From Takakia lepidozioides (lineage: Eukaryota; Streptophyta; Takakiopsida; Takakiales; Takakiaceae), in contig CM060732.1 in assembly GCA_030704615.1 (NCBI GenBank), forward strand, positions 69,297,053-69,361,052: a stretch of 64,000 nucleotides of DNA. Direction: 5' to 3'. The position numbers and the translations under genes were made by a program. Position 1 is the first letter of the stretch. The number at the start of each line of letters is the position of its first letter. This document shows positions 20,690 to 32,893 of this stretch, in pieces. The notes beneath the pieces were generated by a model. That model ran no database searches. It was not told the origin of the DNA and saw only the letters and a list, made by a program, of their open reading frames with translations.

Positions 20690-21285
20690 AGCGTCCTCAC
20701 CATCATAAATGCAGACCATTTGGACCGCGTTGACGGTCAGCATACCGATGGCAATATTGTTGTCATCTGGATAGAAATGTGGAATACTCCCATAGGTCTC
20801 GCAACCGTGGATCACAAGCAAAGCTTAAGGCCTTTGCCGAAGGCTCAAGCTCACAATGTACCTGCAAGTTGTTGAATCAAGGTCTTGATCGAGTAGCCGG
20901 GAGCGCCACCGGAATTTTGGTAGAAGACACGAAAGTTTTATCCTTTAAAAACGCCGCAGGCAATATCTTCTTCATTGTTGTAAAAGCAATTGGGGTCGAT
21001 TTGATCGTTGATGACGGTCACCAACGTTTGTAGTACTGGTCCATAGTGCCACCTTGTCCAGCAATACATGTTGCCGCGACAATTGATGCCGAGTGCCGTA
21101 AGACCGCGTCAAGGCTATGAGAATGAGAACGGTGAGCACAACTAATGAATGTATGTATTCTATTGTCACCTTCAAGCGGAGACATATATATACTTGAGAT
21201 CAGGTTGTAGTAGTTGGTAGTAAAGTTGCCAGTAGAAGACTTTGATGTCCGCATAGATCAACAACCTTCTAAAAATCTAAATTGT
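20690..21285 (-). repeat. R1 copy B, inverted relative to copy A
   Basis: Reverse-strand match to copy A over most of its length, ending with AAACTTTACTACCAACTACTAC and the GATCTATGCGGACATCAAAG block. Copies A and B form a large inverted repeat with a ~50-bp spacer, so the transcript could fold on itself. Confidence 0.6.
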
Positions 21286-21726
21286 TGATCTAAAAATACA
21301 AAAAAATATTCGAATCCACAACAAAACAAAGAATACGTAAATAAACTGTTTTGTCGCGAATGCTGTTATTTTAAGGATGAAATCGCCAAACTTCTCCAAA
21401 TAAATTGAATAGAATATACACGGGATTTCAAACCAGCGAGGTTTCAGTGTCATTTTCACTATTGACACATTTCACTAGTTATCATTTTCACTAAATAGTT
21501 AAGAATTGTTGACAAGACACTAAACTCACTATATAATAGTTACGCTAGAAGTGATATTTATGATATTTCATTAGCATTTGGGCCTCCACATAGGAGACAC
21601 ACTTGGATACATAGGGGATTGCACTTGGACTTAAAATGATGACACTGGAGACTTGGGCCAACATCACAGGCTACCCTAGTCAATATATGAATGAAGCCAG
21701 TTTGTTTGTTTTGTTTTGTTTGTTTG

Positions 21727-22207
21727 TAGCGTCGGTGAGATCTCCCAAACCGCGGGGCCCAGCCCTGGTGCTTGGTGCCCTTGGAAAGCCCTCAATGAGG
21801 AGGGGTGCACCGGCTTGGTCTCATGATTTTTGGACCCGCGGTTTGGGAGATCTGGAATTTTGAGTACTTTTGGTCGCTGGAAATTCGGGAAAAATAGCAA
21901 AGTGGGATTTCCTGGGACATTGATTGGAGCCTCGACAAGAGATATAATCAATATATGAAGCGAGACGTTTGTTTTGTAGCGTCATTGAGATCTCCCAAAC
22001 CGTGGGCCCTAGCCCCGGTGTACGTGCCGTTGGAAAGCCCTCGACGAGGAGGGGTGCACTGGCTTGGTCTCATGATTTTTGGACAAGCGGTGAGGGAGAT
22101 GTGGAATTCCAAGTACTTTTGGTCACTGGAGATTCACAAAAAATAGCAAAAATGGCAAAGTGGGCATTCCTCGGACAATGGTTGGAGCCTCGACAGGAGA
22201 GATATCA
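21727..22207 (+). repeat. ~245-bp tandem duplication
   Basis: Two diverged copies (21727-21957 and 21976-22207) share GAGATCTCCCAAACCG, TTGGAAAGCCCTC, GAGGAGGGGTGCAC, GGCTTGGTCTCATGATTTTTGG and GGAGCCTCGACA blocks in the same order. Non-coding in appearance. Confidence 0.7.
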
Positions 22208-22263
22208 AGGGAAAGGTCTCCGGTTCAAATATGGTCGTAGGCTCCGTGGGGAAAAAAATGCGT

Positions 22264-22830
22264 TTATTAGATGACATTGGACCCTTGGGCCAACGGCAGA
22301 GGCTACCCTAGAGGTAGCACTTGGGCCTCGACATAGGAGATGCACTTGCATACACTTGGGCTTAGATGACACTTGACACTTGGGCCAACGACACAAGTTA
22401 CCCTAGAGGTCGACTTGGGCCTCGACATAGGAGACGCACTTGGATAAATAGGAGATTGCACACTGGGCTTAAATGGGCCTCGACATAGGAGACGCACTGG
22501 GATACATAGGAAATTGCACTTGGTCTTAGATGTCAATTCCTCACACATGGGCCAAAGGTACAGACTGCCCTAGAGGTCGCACTTGGGCCTCGACATAGGA
22601 GATGCACTGGGATACATAGAAGATCTTACACTTGGGCTTAGATGACACTAGACACTTGGGCCAACCACAGAGGCTATCCTAGAGATCGCATTTGGGCCTC
22701 GACATAGGAGACGCACTTGGATACATAGGGGATTGCACTTGGACTTAGATGACACTGGATACTTGGGCCAACGACATAGGCTTAGATTTCAATTCTTCAC
22801 ACATCGGCCAATGGCACAGGCTACCCTAGT
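22264..22830 (+). repeat. Tandem array, ~110-bp unit
   Basis: The anchor GGGCCTCGACATAGGAGA occurs at about 22324, 22416, 22474, 22585 and 22694, each with GCACTTGGATACATAGG, CTTAGATGACACT and CTTGGGCCAA(C/A) nearby. One isolated unit lies at ~21578-21680. Confidence 0.75.
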
Positions 22831-22834
22831 ATAT

Positions 22835-23275
22835 ACTTGAGATCAGGTTGTAGTAGTTGGTAGTAAAGATGCCGGTGGAGGACTTTGATGTCCGCATAGA
22901 TCAACAACATTCTAAAAATCTAAATTTGTTGATCTAAATTATTCAAATCCACAACAAAACAAAGAATACGTAAATAAACTGTTTTGTTGCTGATGTTGTT
23001 ATTTCAATGATGAATTAACCGCCAAACTTCTCCAAATAAAAAATAAGAAATGGATGAATTCATGCAATGTGGATGATATCAATGGATGAAAGTATGTATG
23101 AGGATGACCCTATCCAAATTTCAATGAATGAACAGAATATACGGCTATTTCCTTCTATTTTCCAGAAAAAACAAAACAAAAAACCAAAAACGCTGATTCG
23201 TATCCTGCTTCAAGAAGACATGCAGCTGGCATCTTTGGTACGCTACCACGGAAATCAACTTTCCTAGGGTAGTTG
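22835..23275 (-). repeat. R1 copy C, two pieces
   Basis: 22835-23000 matches the 5' end of R1 in reverse (TATACTTGAGATCAGGTTGTAG..GATGTCCGCATAGATC); 23195-23275 matches its 3' end in reverse (GAAGACATGCAGCTGGCATC). The middle of R1 is missing, so this is an internally deleted copy with about 200 bp of other sequence between. Confidence 0.55.
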
Positions 23276-23279
23276 CAAT

Positions 23280-24640
23280 GAAAAGTGGACCAAAAAATTG
23301 AAGATGTAGCCTATATAAAAGTACATAAGATAAAATAAAATAATCATTCCCTTGCACTATATCATGTGGAACGTCTGTTGGTGAGATATTGTCATTTCAA
23401 AGGGGAGAGGAAAAGATGTTATGGATGATATATGCCACCACATGCCTTCGATAACGTGATCCCAAATTGACTATAATCATAAAAATACATCCTTTTACAA
23501 ATTTAACCTTGGCCCACCGTTCATCTACAATAAATCATTGTATTTAATGAAGACAGTTCATGGAGTACTTTGGTTTTCATACCGTAAAAAGAGTGTTATT
23601 AGTAAAGTGTATAAAACTCAATTTAATGAATGAAAATATTTAAAAACTCTCATTCTAGCTTCAGATGCTATTGCTCAGTCCCCCCCCACTCCCCCCCTTC
23701 ATTTCGGACCTGGGTCCAAAGTATCCACATGTCTTGTCTCTAACTTGTACATCTCATGCATTTCACATGTTGTTCCGCTCTCGGATCAATCTTTGGAGGT
23801 TAAAGAGACAGTGTTAGTTGACACTGTTCTTCCGCAATCGACAATGATTGCTCCGTTGTTGGAATCATCTGTGGAGGTTGTACAAGCGGTGCCCTTTGTT
23901 ACCGGTCTTCTGCTATCATCAATGGTTTCCCCAATTTTAGACAACGATGTTATGTCTGCTTCTTACAATCGACAACGGATCTTGCAAGGGGAGGTGCTAT
24001 ATTTGAAATTGGTTATAGGATGGGTATGGGCATTTCTTTGTTTGAGATACCCTGGTCCAAGGCATGGGTATGACAAAAACTCAGATGACATACTGGGGCA
24101 ATATGTACAATGGTATGGTTATATTTCTAATGGATGGTATCTTCGACAATTACACTGTATATTATGGTATTTTAAGGTTAACTTCATGTTATTTTGACAT
24201 TCTGTGCTATCCTCATTTACATTTCTGCAATGTAAAATATAGCACTATATCTATGTGTACAATAGGGTTTGTGTAAACTTGTATCATTACACATACCCAT
24301 GCTAACTTGGGTTTATCAATCCTCAATACGGGTCTCAAGCTGAGTATGAAAATATTTCATACTTAGAATGGTATGGTAGGTAGGGGGGTAGGTCCAGTGT
24401 TCAAAACCCGGGGTCAAGGATATAGCTGGTGTATACCCCCCAAGACATACCCAACTGGTATGTTCTACAATATCCTTACACATACCAATGCACATACCCT
24501 GGCTGACTTGCACATACTAGTACAACACTGATAGATACTATACGTAGATAGGTGCAACATTATGAGTCCCTTTTAAATTTAGGATTATGGACCAATACCA
24601 ACAAACTACGTACAAGAAAAATGACGCGATGACGTCAAAA
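23280..24640. other. No gene supported
   Basis: AT-rich. A 150-codon plus frame at 23745-24197 has no domain, no codon pattern and no splice context that I can defend. GGTATGG / CATACC words recur at 24020-24500. Confidence 0.5.
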
Positions 24641-25735
24641 AATGGACATTGTAGGCTGCAATCACCCCCTAAAGACTTTTGCTATATTCATATCACTGTC
24701 ATCGTGTTCACTTCATGAGATTTGCTTTCCGCTTAGTATAGGTCAATGTTATTGGCATGACCATTATAATTGCAGCCAAAGGCGACCGTGTTGGCGGTCA
24801 ACATCTCGTCAGCAACAATGTTGTCTTATGGATAGAAAAGTGGCATACTCCCGCAGACCTTACAATCGTGATCTGCAAGTTGTTGAATCAAGGTCTTGAT
24901 CGAGTAGCCGGGAGTGCCGCCGGACCTTTTAGTAGAAGACACAAACGAATTGTCCCTCGAAAGCGCCGCATGTAATTTGTTTTTTATTGTTATAAAAACC
25001 ATTGGGGTTGATATCGTTGATGACGGTCACCAACTATTGCAGTGCTCCATGGTTCCCCGCATTATTGTAATCGGAGCTTCCGCGGCAATCGATGCCAAGT
25101 GCCACAACACCGCCTTGAACGCTCAAGTCTATGAGAATGAGAATGGTGAGCACCACTGATGAATGTAGTGCCATGATGTTCCTGCTTTTGGTGTTCCATG
25201 CCAACTCTTATCAAAGATTTCTGTCAAATCTTTTATCCAGGGATGTACCTCAGATCTTTCACCTCGTGATTGATCTTCTTCCCGTACCAATTCCCTTAAT
25301 CTTTCTTGCAAAGAAAAAGAAGGAGTGGCATCCAACTCTAGTTCTTCCGGTATGGGTGATGTACTCTCTGATCTTAATGGTGTGAGAGGTCCAGATGATT
25401 CCCCTATGTCTATTCCTCTCTCCCAAAGATATGGATAATTAGCTTTCAGATAGCTTTCTCTTTTTGCTGAATATCTCTGGCGTCTAGCTTCTCAAATGAA
25501 ATGGCAAGACGAAGAAGTATTACGAGGAGGTCGCATGTGGTTGTTTGGTTGTGAGTCTGATGGATTCTGTTACAACCTTCGAGCGAAGACATATATATAC
25601 TTAAGATTAGGTTATAGTAGTTGGTAGTAAAGTTGTCGGTGGAGGACTTTGATGTCCGCATAGATCAATAACCTTCTAAAAATCTTATTTTTGTTGATCT
25701 AAAATATCAAAAATATTTAAAACCACAACAAAACG
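24640..25735 (-). repeat. R1 copy D, carrying a captured gag fragment
   Basis: Reverse-strand copy of R1 from ATATTCATATCACTGTCATC to the GATGTCCGCATAGATCAATAAC end. It is interrupted at 25179-25493 by sequence from the gypsy element's gag. Without the insert the GTGCCATGA..AATG(A)AATGGCAAGACG flanks match copy A continuously. Confidence 0.6.
25179..25493 (-). mobile_element. Gag fragment of the 33.5-46.7 kb gypsy family
   Basis: Near-identical, in reverse, to 35049-35367 inside gag of the full-length element, with only scattered substitutions. It lacks LTRs, so it is a captured or template-switched piece rather than an independent insertion. Confidence 0.8.
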
Positions 25736-25782
25736 AAGAACACTATACATGTATATGTATTTCTGAAGACTATAGGGCAGCC

Positions 25783-27713
25783 ATGCGAGCGCTCACTCAA
25801 GAGTCCGACGTTGACAATCCGATGATGGTGGTGTTCATCAGGGAGGATGGTACAGCGCCAAAGACATTTGGCTTTTCATTGGAAATATCTTATCGTGTGC
25901 GCAGAGCAATGATGAAAGATGCTGTTAAGATGGGATTCAATTTTCCGGAAGATGGTTCAGGCCTAAATGCAGAGAGGTTCGTCTGCGCTTGGAACATTTT
26001 CCAAGATGTACTCCATGCGCAGGGAAACCTCAACAACGAAGACAAGACAAAGCGGCGGCGAAGGGGGGCAAAGCCCAATAAAGGAAAACGGAAGTCCACG
26101 GCAGGGTCTTCACAGACTGAGAATGAGGAGGAGCAGCCGGCCGGGAAAAAGAAAAAGAAAGCAGCGCTCGATATTGTATTTATGACCAACAACAAGAAGC
26201 CAAAAACTGGTGAGATTTTCGACAAAGCCAAGTGCGAGGCGATGCAGAAAAATCTGGAGAAGGACTACAAAGACATGTTTTTTTTTTGGGTTCAACACTA
26301 TAATTTCAATTGACGTCTCAAGGATGGAACTTGCTCCAAGAAGCATGGTATATCGTCCATTGAATGTAAAGCACAAGGACGAAGTTAAAGCCCGTCTCTA
26401 CAAACTGCGAGTTCTAGACTCTAAGCATCATGTCTACCTAGCCAAGGAATGAACATGCTTTGACCGCTCGATTTCTGTGATGAAACCTCGGCAGCGGAAG
26501 ACATTCACAATTCAAAGATTCTTCGTGATTGGAGGCCAGCACACTATTATGGCTGCAAAGGTATTTTACAAGAATTTCAATGAGATGCTTAATTATGCAA
26601 CCTCGCGCGATCGCGCGTGCTTCTTTTTATTCTTCAATTTCACTCTTGTTCATTTCCATGTTGATGCAACACTTTCCTCCTCAGGAACTCGTGGATGAGA
26701 TTACTGACCTGGAGTTGAGGTTTTACTACTGCGAATGGCCTTCAATTATCGTCTGGTCAGATAATAATATTGGACTGGTGAAGATTTCAAAGCTCCTAAA
26801 CGATCCAAATAAAGCCCAAAAATTCGACACGACATTCCCGGAGAAGCTTGCTCACATGCGGTTGTACTATGAGTTGAGGGGGAGGCCCAGAAAATTCAGC
26901 GACAACATTTCAAAATCTGAAATCGTTCAGTGGAAGGTAATCACTCGGGCTTCCATTTTCTTTTAAGGTCCAGTTTTACATTCACTAGAAATTGCCTATA
27001 CTCGCAGTACGTTGATCTGACCTGCTATTTCTGCTCCCCATGAATTTTTGCAAGCCTCACAACTTATATTGGAGATGCTAAGCATAAAGGAGGCCATGAC
27101 ATTGGTCCTATGCGATGACGATATTTGGGCGAAGTGGCAGTAGGTTTTCAATGAGTGGGAGAAGGGAAACCTCCTAGACATTAACGGAAAGAAGCACAAG
27201 GGTGAACAATTGCAGCTGATAAAATCTGCCGTCCGCAAGCTCCAAGGCTTGAATCCCCGACAAATGAAGAAGGTAGCCCAGAAGATATTGGACTTGCAAT
27301 TCTACGTTCGTCATCCTTACAAGGGTAAGGACCCTAAGATATAGAGCATGCCAGATTACATTGACCAAATGAAGGCCCGGAGGTTTATCATCGACGATGT
27401 CATGGTGGTATTGGGGTTTAATCCCAGAAGCAAACAACACCCCGAGCCGTATATAAAAGAAGAATGGCACGAAGTGAAGAAGAACAAAGCGGAATTCAAG
27501 ACATTCCGTCAGAAACTCGGGAGCAAATACATGAATAACAAAGTAAAAATGAACATGAAGACCGAGCCAGCGACTGATGCGTTCATCAAATACGTGCTTT
27601 CATGCAAGAAAAACGTCGAGGACAAGGAGAACAAAATAGGAACTGGTAAATGCACAGATGGGTGGACCAAAAACTGCGTAACATGTAGTTTCTGCAGTGA
27701 CTTCCCTCCATGA
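25783..27713 (+). pseudogene. Second ParB-like gene, decayed
   Basis: Opening frame MRALTQESDVDNPMMVVFIR leads to a Lys-rich linker (GKRKSTAGSSQ; GKKKKKAAL). At a T-run (~26278-26288) the frame slips by one, and the new frame reads VSRMELAPRSMVYRPLN, then FFVIGGQHTIMAAK: the first strand and the GxH..xAA motif of a ParB-like domain, with Thr for the usual Arg. An intron is clear at 26561-26684 (phase 0); the next exon ends at 26936. Stops at 26450, ~27041, ~27140 and ~27343 break the frame. The tail has WHEVKKNKAEFKTFRQKLGS. It belongs to the same broad family as the transposon-borne gene but is not a close copy. Confidence 0.55.
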
Positions 27714-28330
27714 TTTTAACCATATTTGTCCAACAATTCAATATTTCATCTAAATTTATATGCGATAGGGTTTCTAACTACAATAGGTATGTGTACCAAT
27801 TGTTAGATTGCAAAAACAATCATGTACCAGAGAGCTATGGACTTTTAAAGTTGATTGCTGTGGACTGCATATGTTACACATAAAATCTTATGGAGTAAAA
27901 AAACATCATCTACACTCATATAATAGCACAAAGAAAAACATACTAGGGGTGTATTTCTAAAACCAACCCAAATCCACTTTCATATGGACTAGTTACCTTA
28001 GGAATTGAGAGCTATGGACTATTTTACACCTAAAAAACAAATTGTCCATAACATATTATGTTTTGGGTTTTTGGGGTGTTATCTTTTACCAAAAGGCATA
28101 CAAACCTATAATCTACAATGGCCAGGTGATATCTGGACAAGTGGTTGTAAGCTCTAAATTTTGACGTCAGATTAAAATATCTAATAAATAATGTATTCAA
28201 TATTTTTTTTTGGGGGGGGGGGGCTCTTTATTAAAAATGTTTGGTATACTACTATCTATTTTTTTCTAAAAATAAACTAACAAAATTGGCTTAAAAAATA
28301 TATTTTTCTATGGACTCAACATCTATCTTT
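27714..28330. other. AT-rich non-coding stretch
   Basis: Long A/T runs and a G-run near 28210-28222. No coding frame. Possibly intron of the decayed ParB-like gene. Confidence 0.5.
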
Positions 28331-28389
28331 TTTGGTCCACCCATTCGTGCAAATGCCCCAACCTCAGCGAAACCTTCAAGTCAGATGAT

Positions 28390-28695
28390 CAAATTATTGG
28401 AGGGAACATGAAGTTCACCGACGCAAAAACTCAGTTGAAAATTGTGAGAAAGAAGGATTTCGAGAAAATAGCAATGGTGTTCATCAACACAGTCTGTGAC
28501 GACGACTCAGTTGTTTTCCAAGCAAGGAATTATCAGAATATTTTTGATGCGTTCTTCGACCAACAGTTGAACACTTATGCATTTTTCTTCTTCTCGACAC
28601 AGAGGTCCTCTGCCAATCTTATTTTCTACTTACGGTTTGGGGAGGGTCGGAACAAGTATGATGTATCTTCTGCTTCAGGGGTTGTATCTTCCAGG
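28390..28695 (+). pseudogene. Possible 3' exon of the second ParB-like gene
   Basis: Frame from 28408 reads MKFTDAKTQLKIVRKKDFEK, then NTVCDDDSVVFQARNYQ, ending near a GTGAGT donor at 28694. Phase and spacing suit a further exon of the gene at 25783, but the link is inference. Confidence 0.35.
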
Positions 28696-28822
28696 TGAGT
28701 TTGAGACTCCTTACCAGAGCAGCACAAAGTCCTTTGCAAGGCCAGTGATGTGCCTTGACTACGTATTTCCGGCATCAGCTGCCCAGATGGATATTTCTAG
28801 TATTTTTGTGATACTTGATTAG

Positions 28823-29942
28823 ACATCTGAATGACATTCCAGATAATCCACAGTTATTGAGTAGATAAAAGTAGCGTCGAAAGCCGACTAGATTTCCGAG
28901 CCACACATTCTAATGGGTAGTCGAAAAACTTATTTCTCTTTCTATCGGTTGTCCATAGGTAGAGTCTAGTTCCTAGGCTGAAGGCTAGAAAACAATGTAG
29001 ATTGACCTACCATCTCGAGGTCGCCGGAGTACTGAGACAACAATATCACATGGGCAACAGCAGGAGGAGGAAAGAACGGGGCTGCACAAAATCAGAGACC
29101 AACGAGATTGAGATAACTGTGCTGAATGCACGCGGTGTTCATCTTCTTCTGAGCGCGGCACAATCCTCTCTACACCCCCCGCACTACTTACCTAGGTATG
29201 GCTCAGTGTTGCACGAGAGACGTACAACTTTGAACTGGCTGAGGCTACGAATGCACCTGGATGAAGATGAGACATCAATGGATGACAAGTGGGTGGCGAG
29301 GGCTGACCGAGGGTGCGTTGACAGCCGGATGGCTAAACGTCATCTACATCGTCGTCGAGTCAACAAGAAGAGCAAGACATCTACTGCGAGGGCTCTACTT
29401 TGAAAGGATTTCATCCACACGACTTCCCCGATACGCGCCGGAGATAGCTGGCTTGCAAGTTGAATTGACTTGTACGAATGCAAGGGTGCCTTTAAAACTT
29501 CCTGCCATAAAGACTGGTTACAAACGCATACTCCCACATGTTGTAACATCAGAAGTCAATGAGATTTTCTACCTCGTTGTGCTCTCATACCTGCCATGCA
29601 TTGTGCATCTGATTTTAGCTGACAACTGTCTATATTTGGGCGACCCATTCTGCTTTGGCCAGCTTCTGATGAGAGAGATGGTCCATCCAGCCTGAAGGGT
29701 CCTACGCTCTCCCATTTTACTTTGACTTTACTGTATATTTTCCCAATCAATAAGAGTAATGTGGGATCCTAACAGTGAACGTAGCTTATCAGCCTAGCCT
29801 AGTGGACAAGGGATCACTTGGAGATCGCCCAGATGATGTAGTGTACGAGAGGAAGTCTCCAAAGTAGCATGCTGCAAACCTCGGTTTATGAGCTTTCAAT
29901 GTGCCCACTAACAAATACTTTTGGATTTACTGTTGGATGTCT
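28823..29942. other. No gene supported
   Basis: Two overlapping plus frames (29002-29403 and 29261-29695) exist; neither shows a motif or splice logic I trust. The interval separates the ParB-like remnant from the 3' end of the resistance-type gene. Confidence 0.45.
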
Positions 29943-30881
29943 CTAGAAAAGGGTACGGGACCCATACAGAGTAGTGATTTTTTTCTGACCATTGAGCTTT
30001 TCTAATTTGGGCAGCTCGCCGGGCTCATCACACCCCTCCGACTCCACCCCTTGAACCCTCTCAACTTCCCCTTTTTGCTCGGGCAACCCCGTATACCCCT
30101 CATACCCAATTACATTGAGCTTTCCTGATCGCATGTGGCGGTAGGTTGAATCCGACAACTTGCCTAGCTGACCACAACCACAGTCCAACTCGAGCACTTG
30201 CAGTCTCTCAAGTTCCCACATCCACTCTGGCAGCTCCATAAGCCAGTGACAACTGTTTAGGTAGAGATTTTCTAATTGGGTGAGGCAGCAGATCGAATCG
30301 GGCAGCTTGCCTAGCTGACCACAATTGCTCAAATCGAGGAATTGCAGTCTCTCAAGTTCCCCCATCCGCTTTGGCAGCTCCGTAAGCCCGTGACAACCTT
30401 TTAGGTAGAGCTTTTCTAATTGGGTGAGGCAGCAGATCGAATCGGGCAACTTGCCTAGCTGACCACAATCGCTCAAGTCGAGTACTTGCAGTCTCTGAAG
30501 TTCCCCCATCTGCTCTGGCAGCTCCATAAGCCCCTGACAACCATTTAGGTGGAGCTCTTTTAATTGTGTGAGGCCGCAGATTGACTCGGGTAGCTTGCCT
30601 ACCTGACCACAACCCATTAAGTCGAGCACTCGCAGCCTCTCAAGTTCTCGCATCCGCTCAAGCAGCTCTATAAGCCCGTGACAATTGTCTAGGAGGAGCT
30701 CTTCTAATTGAGTGAGGCGACAGATTGAATCGCGCAGCTTGCCTAGCTTACCACAAACCCTCAAGTTGAGCCATCGTAGTCTCTCAAGTTTCCCCATCCA
30801 CTCAAGCAGCTTCGTAAGCCCTTGACAATTGTGTAGGTCGAGGTTTTCTAATTGTGTGAGGCGACAGATTGAATCGGGCAG
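29943..30881 (-). pseudogene. NB-ARC/LRR gene, C-terminal LRR block
   Basis: Last exon of a resistance-type gene. Leucine-rich repeats alternate between LPDSICRLTQLENLDLHNC-type and GELERLQVLDLSDCGQLGK-type units, so the DNA repeats about every 144 bp. The last repeats lose the consensus (SEGCDEPGELPKLEKLN), ending at the stop at 29943. The upstream part of the same repeat is at 31777, across a solo LTR. LRRs of this kind recognise effectors or self-regulate the NB-ARC switch in the cytosol. Confidence 0.8.
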
Positions 30882-31771
30882 TGTTGCGCGGCTTTTACTC
30901 ACCCATCCCTTCGCTATCCGAGGCGGAAACTCCAAGATAGAAGAGTTGGAAATCTCTAAGTACTCAGCCCGCGCAGAACAATCAGTCATGACCTACAGCT
31001 AGTGTATCATGGGGGTGTTTCCTATTTGTTTCCCTTTCCGCATTCATCTTAGCTACCTTACCATTGATAATTAAGTATCAGTTTGCTTCATCAATCTATC
31101 GGTTTCCTTCCTCATCCATTCAATCCACAACTTCACTCAGATCTCTCTACACAGTGTGATTGTATCGTATAAGTATCAGATTATGATTTATCAGGTATCA
31201 GGCCGAAGCCATTATGTCTCTAATCTGCTCTCCAATATCACTACAGCTTTGCATATAACAAGCATCTACTAATCCTCTTTTCTCCTTCTTGTGCTCTCCA
31301 TCTCTTGCCTCCGATCTCCGCTCCAGCCTGACTCATAAGTCCTCCTCCGAATAATGATCCCCATCTCCCCGTTTCTCCCTTTATCTTCCTCTCCGCGGTT
31401 CTAACCGTTTCCCTCGCTAACCGTTGTCTGTGAACTAACATGTTCCCTTCGCAGGTGTTGTTCCCCACAGTCGTTCCCTGTCCTACTCTTCGTTCCCTAT
31501 GATGTGACCGCTGTATCAAGCTGTGACTGGCTGTGTGAAACTGTGACGGGCTGTGACTGGCTGTGCGAAACTGTGACGGGCTGTGTTGGCTGTGTGGCTG
31601 TGATGGCTGTGACGGGTTGTGTTGGCTGTGTCGGCTGTGACGACTGTGTAACCCCCCTCTACAGTGCGCTGCTGTCACCCCTAAGGCTCCTGTTGGTCTC
31701 AGTCTGTGCAAAAATTAAGGGTACCCTACAGATCCCGTATAAGTGTCTAAGTCCCCTACAGTCCTCTAACA
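30882..31771 (-). mobile_element. Solo LTR inserted in the LRR array
   Basis: 890 bp, matching the LTRs at 33455 and 45678 in reverse. It runs from TGTTGCGCGGC to CTCTAACA in plus-strand view and is flanked by GGCAG on both sides (30877-30881 and 31772-31776). Removing it and one GGCAG rejoins KLDKLP to DSICRLTQ, a perfect LRR. A solo LTR arises by recombination between the two LTRs of a full element. Confidence 0.9.
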
Positions 31772-31776
31772 GGCAG

Positions 31777-32893
31777 CTTGTCTAGCTTACCACACCCTAT
31801 CAAGTAGAGCTTTCGTAATCTCTCAAGTTCCCCGATTTGCTCTGGCAGCTTCGTAAGCCCCTCACATTCATTTAGGTAGAGCTGTTCTAATTGGGTGAGG
31901 CGGCACATTGACTCGGGCAGTTTGCCTAGCTTACCACACCCTATCAAATAGAGCTTTCGCAGTCTCTCAAGTATCCCCATCCGCTCAGGCAGCTTCGTAA
32001 GCCCGTGACAACCGTATAGTTCGAGCATTTCTAATTGTGTGAGGCGGCAGATTGAATCGGGCAACTTGCCTAGCTGACCACAACCCTTCAAGTGGAGCTT
32101 TCGCAGTCTCTCAAAATCCCCCATCCGCTCAGGCAACTCCGTAAGCCCGTGCCAATTATATAGGTCGAGCTGTTCTAATTGGGTGAGGCGGCAGATCGAC
32201 TCGTGCAGCTTGCCTAGCTGACCACAACCACTCAAGCTGAGCACTAGCAGCCTCTCAAGTTCCCCCATCTGCTCTGGCAGCTTCGTAAAGCCCGTGACAA
32301 AAGCTTAGGTCGAGCTGTTCTAATTGTGTGAGGCGGCAGATCGACTCGGGCAGCTTGCCTAGCTTACCACAACCACTCAAGTCGAGTACTAACAGCCTGT
32401 CAAGTTCCCCCATCCGCTCAGGCAGCTCCGTAAGCACGTGACAATTGACTAGGTCGAGATTTTCTAATTGGGTGAGACGACAGATTGAATCGGGTAGCTT
32501 GCCTATCTGACCACAACCCCTCAAGTCGAGCACTAGCAGCCTCTTAAGTTTCCCCATCCGCCCTGGCAGCTCCGTAAGCTCGTGACAAATGCTTAGGTAG
32601 AGCCGTTCTAATTGGGTGAGGCGGCAGATCGACTCGGGCAACTTGCCGAGCTGACCACAACCCCTCAAGTCGAGCACTTGAAATCTCTCAAGTTCCCCCA
32701 TCCGCTCTGGCAGCTCCTTAAGCCTCCCACACTCACTCAGGTTGAGGTATTGTATATGACTCAGGCAGCAAATGGATTCTGGTAGATTTTCCAAAGATAT
32801 GCATCCGATGAGATGTAACTCCACTAAACATATGAGAACCCCAATATTGTCTGGTAGTTTGTGCAAACACGGACTATGACTCAAATCAAGCAC
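31777..32893 (-). pseudogene. NB-ARC/LRR gene, middle LRR block
   Basis: Two frames, 32893-32255 and 32268-31777, joined by a frameshift near 32285 (CHGL continues as TKLPEQMGEL in the other frame). At least a dozen LRRs of the same alternating 48-residue super-unit, e.g. GCGQLGKLPESICRLTQLE. Good codon-level preservation apart from the slip, so decay is recent. Confidence 0.8.

Larger units (their letters stand above)
18235..21575. mobile_element. Possible non-autonomous DNA transposon with TAGTGAAA subterminal repeats
   Basis: The left 750 bases carry many TAGTGAA / CACTATATAGT words; the right end (21440-21570) carries the same words inverted (TTTCACTA, CACTATATA). This arrangement resembles the subterminal repeats of CACTA or hAT elements. 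No transposase inside; the core holds an inverted pair of a dispersed repeat (19838-20640 and 20690-21285). I could not fix exact termini or a target duplication. Confidence 0.3.
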
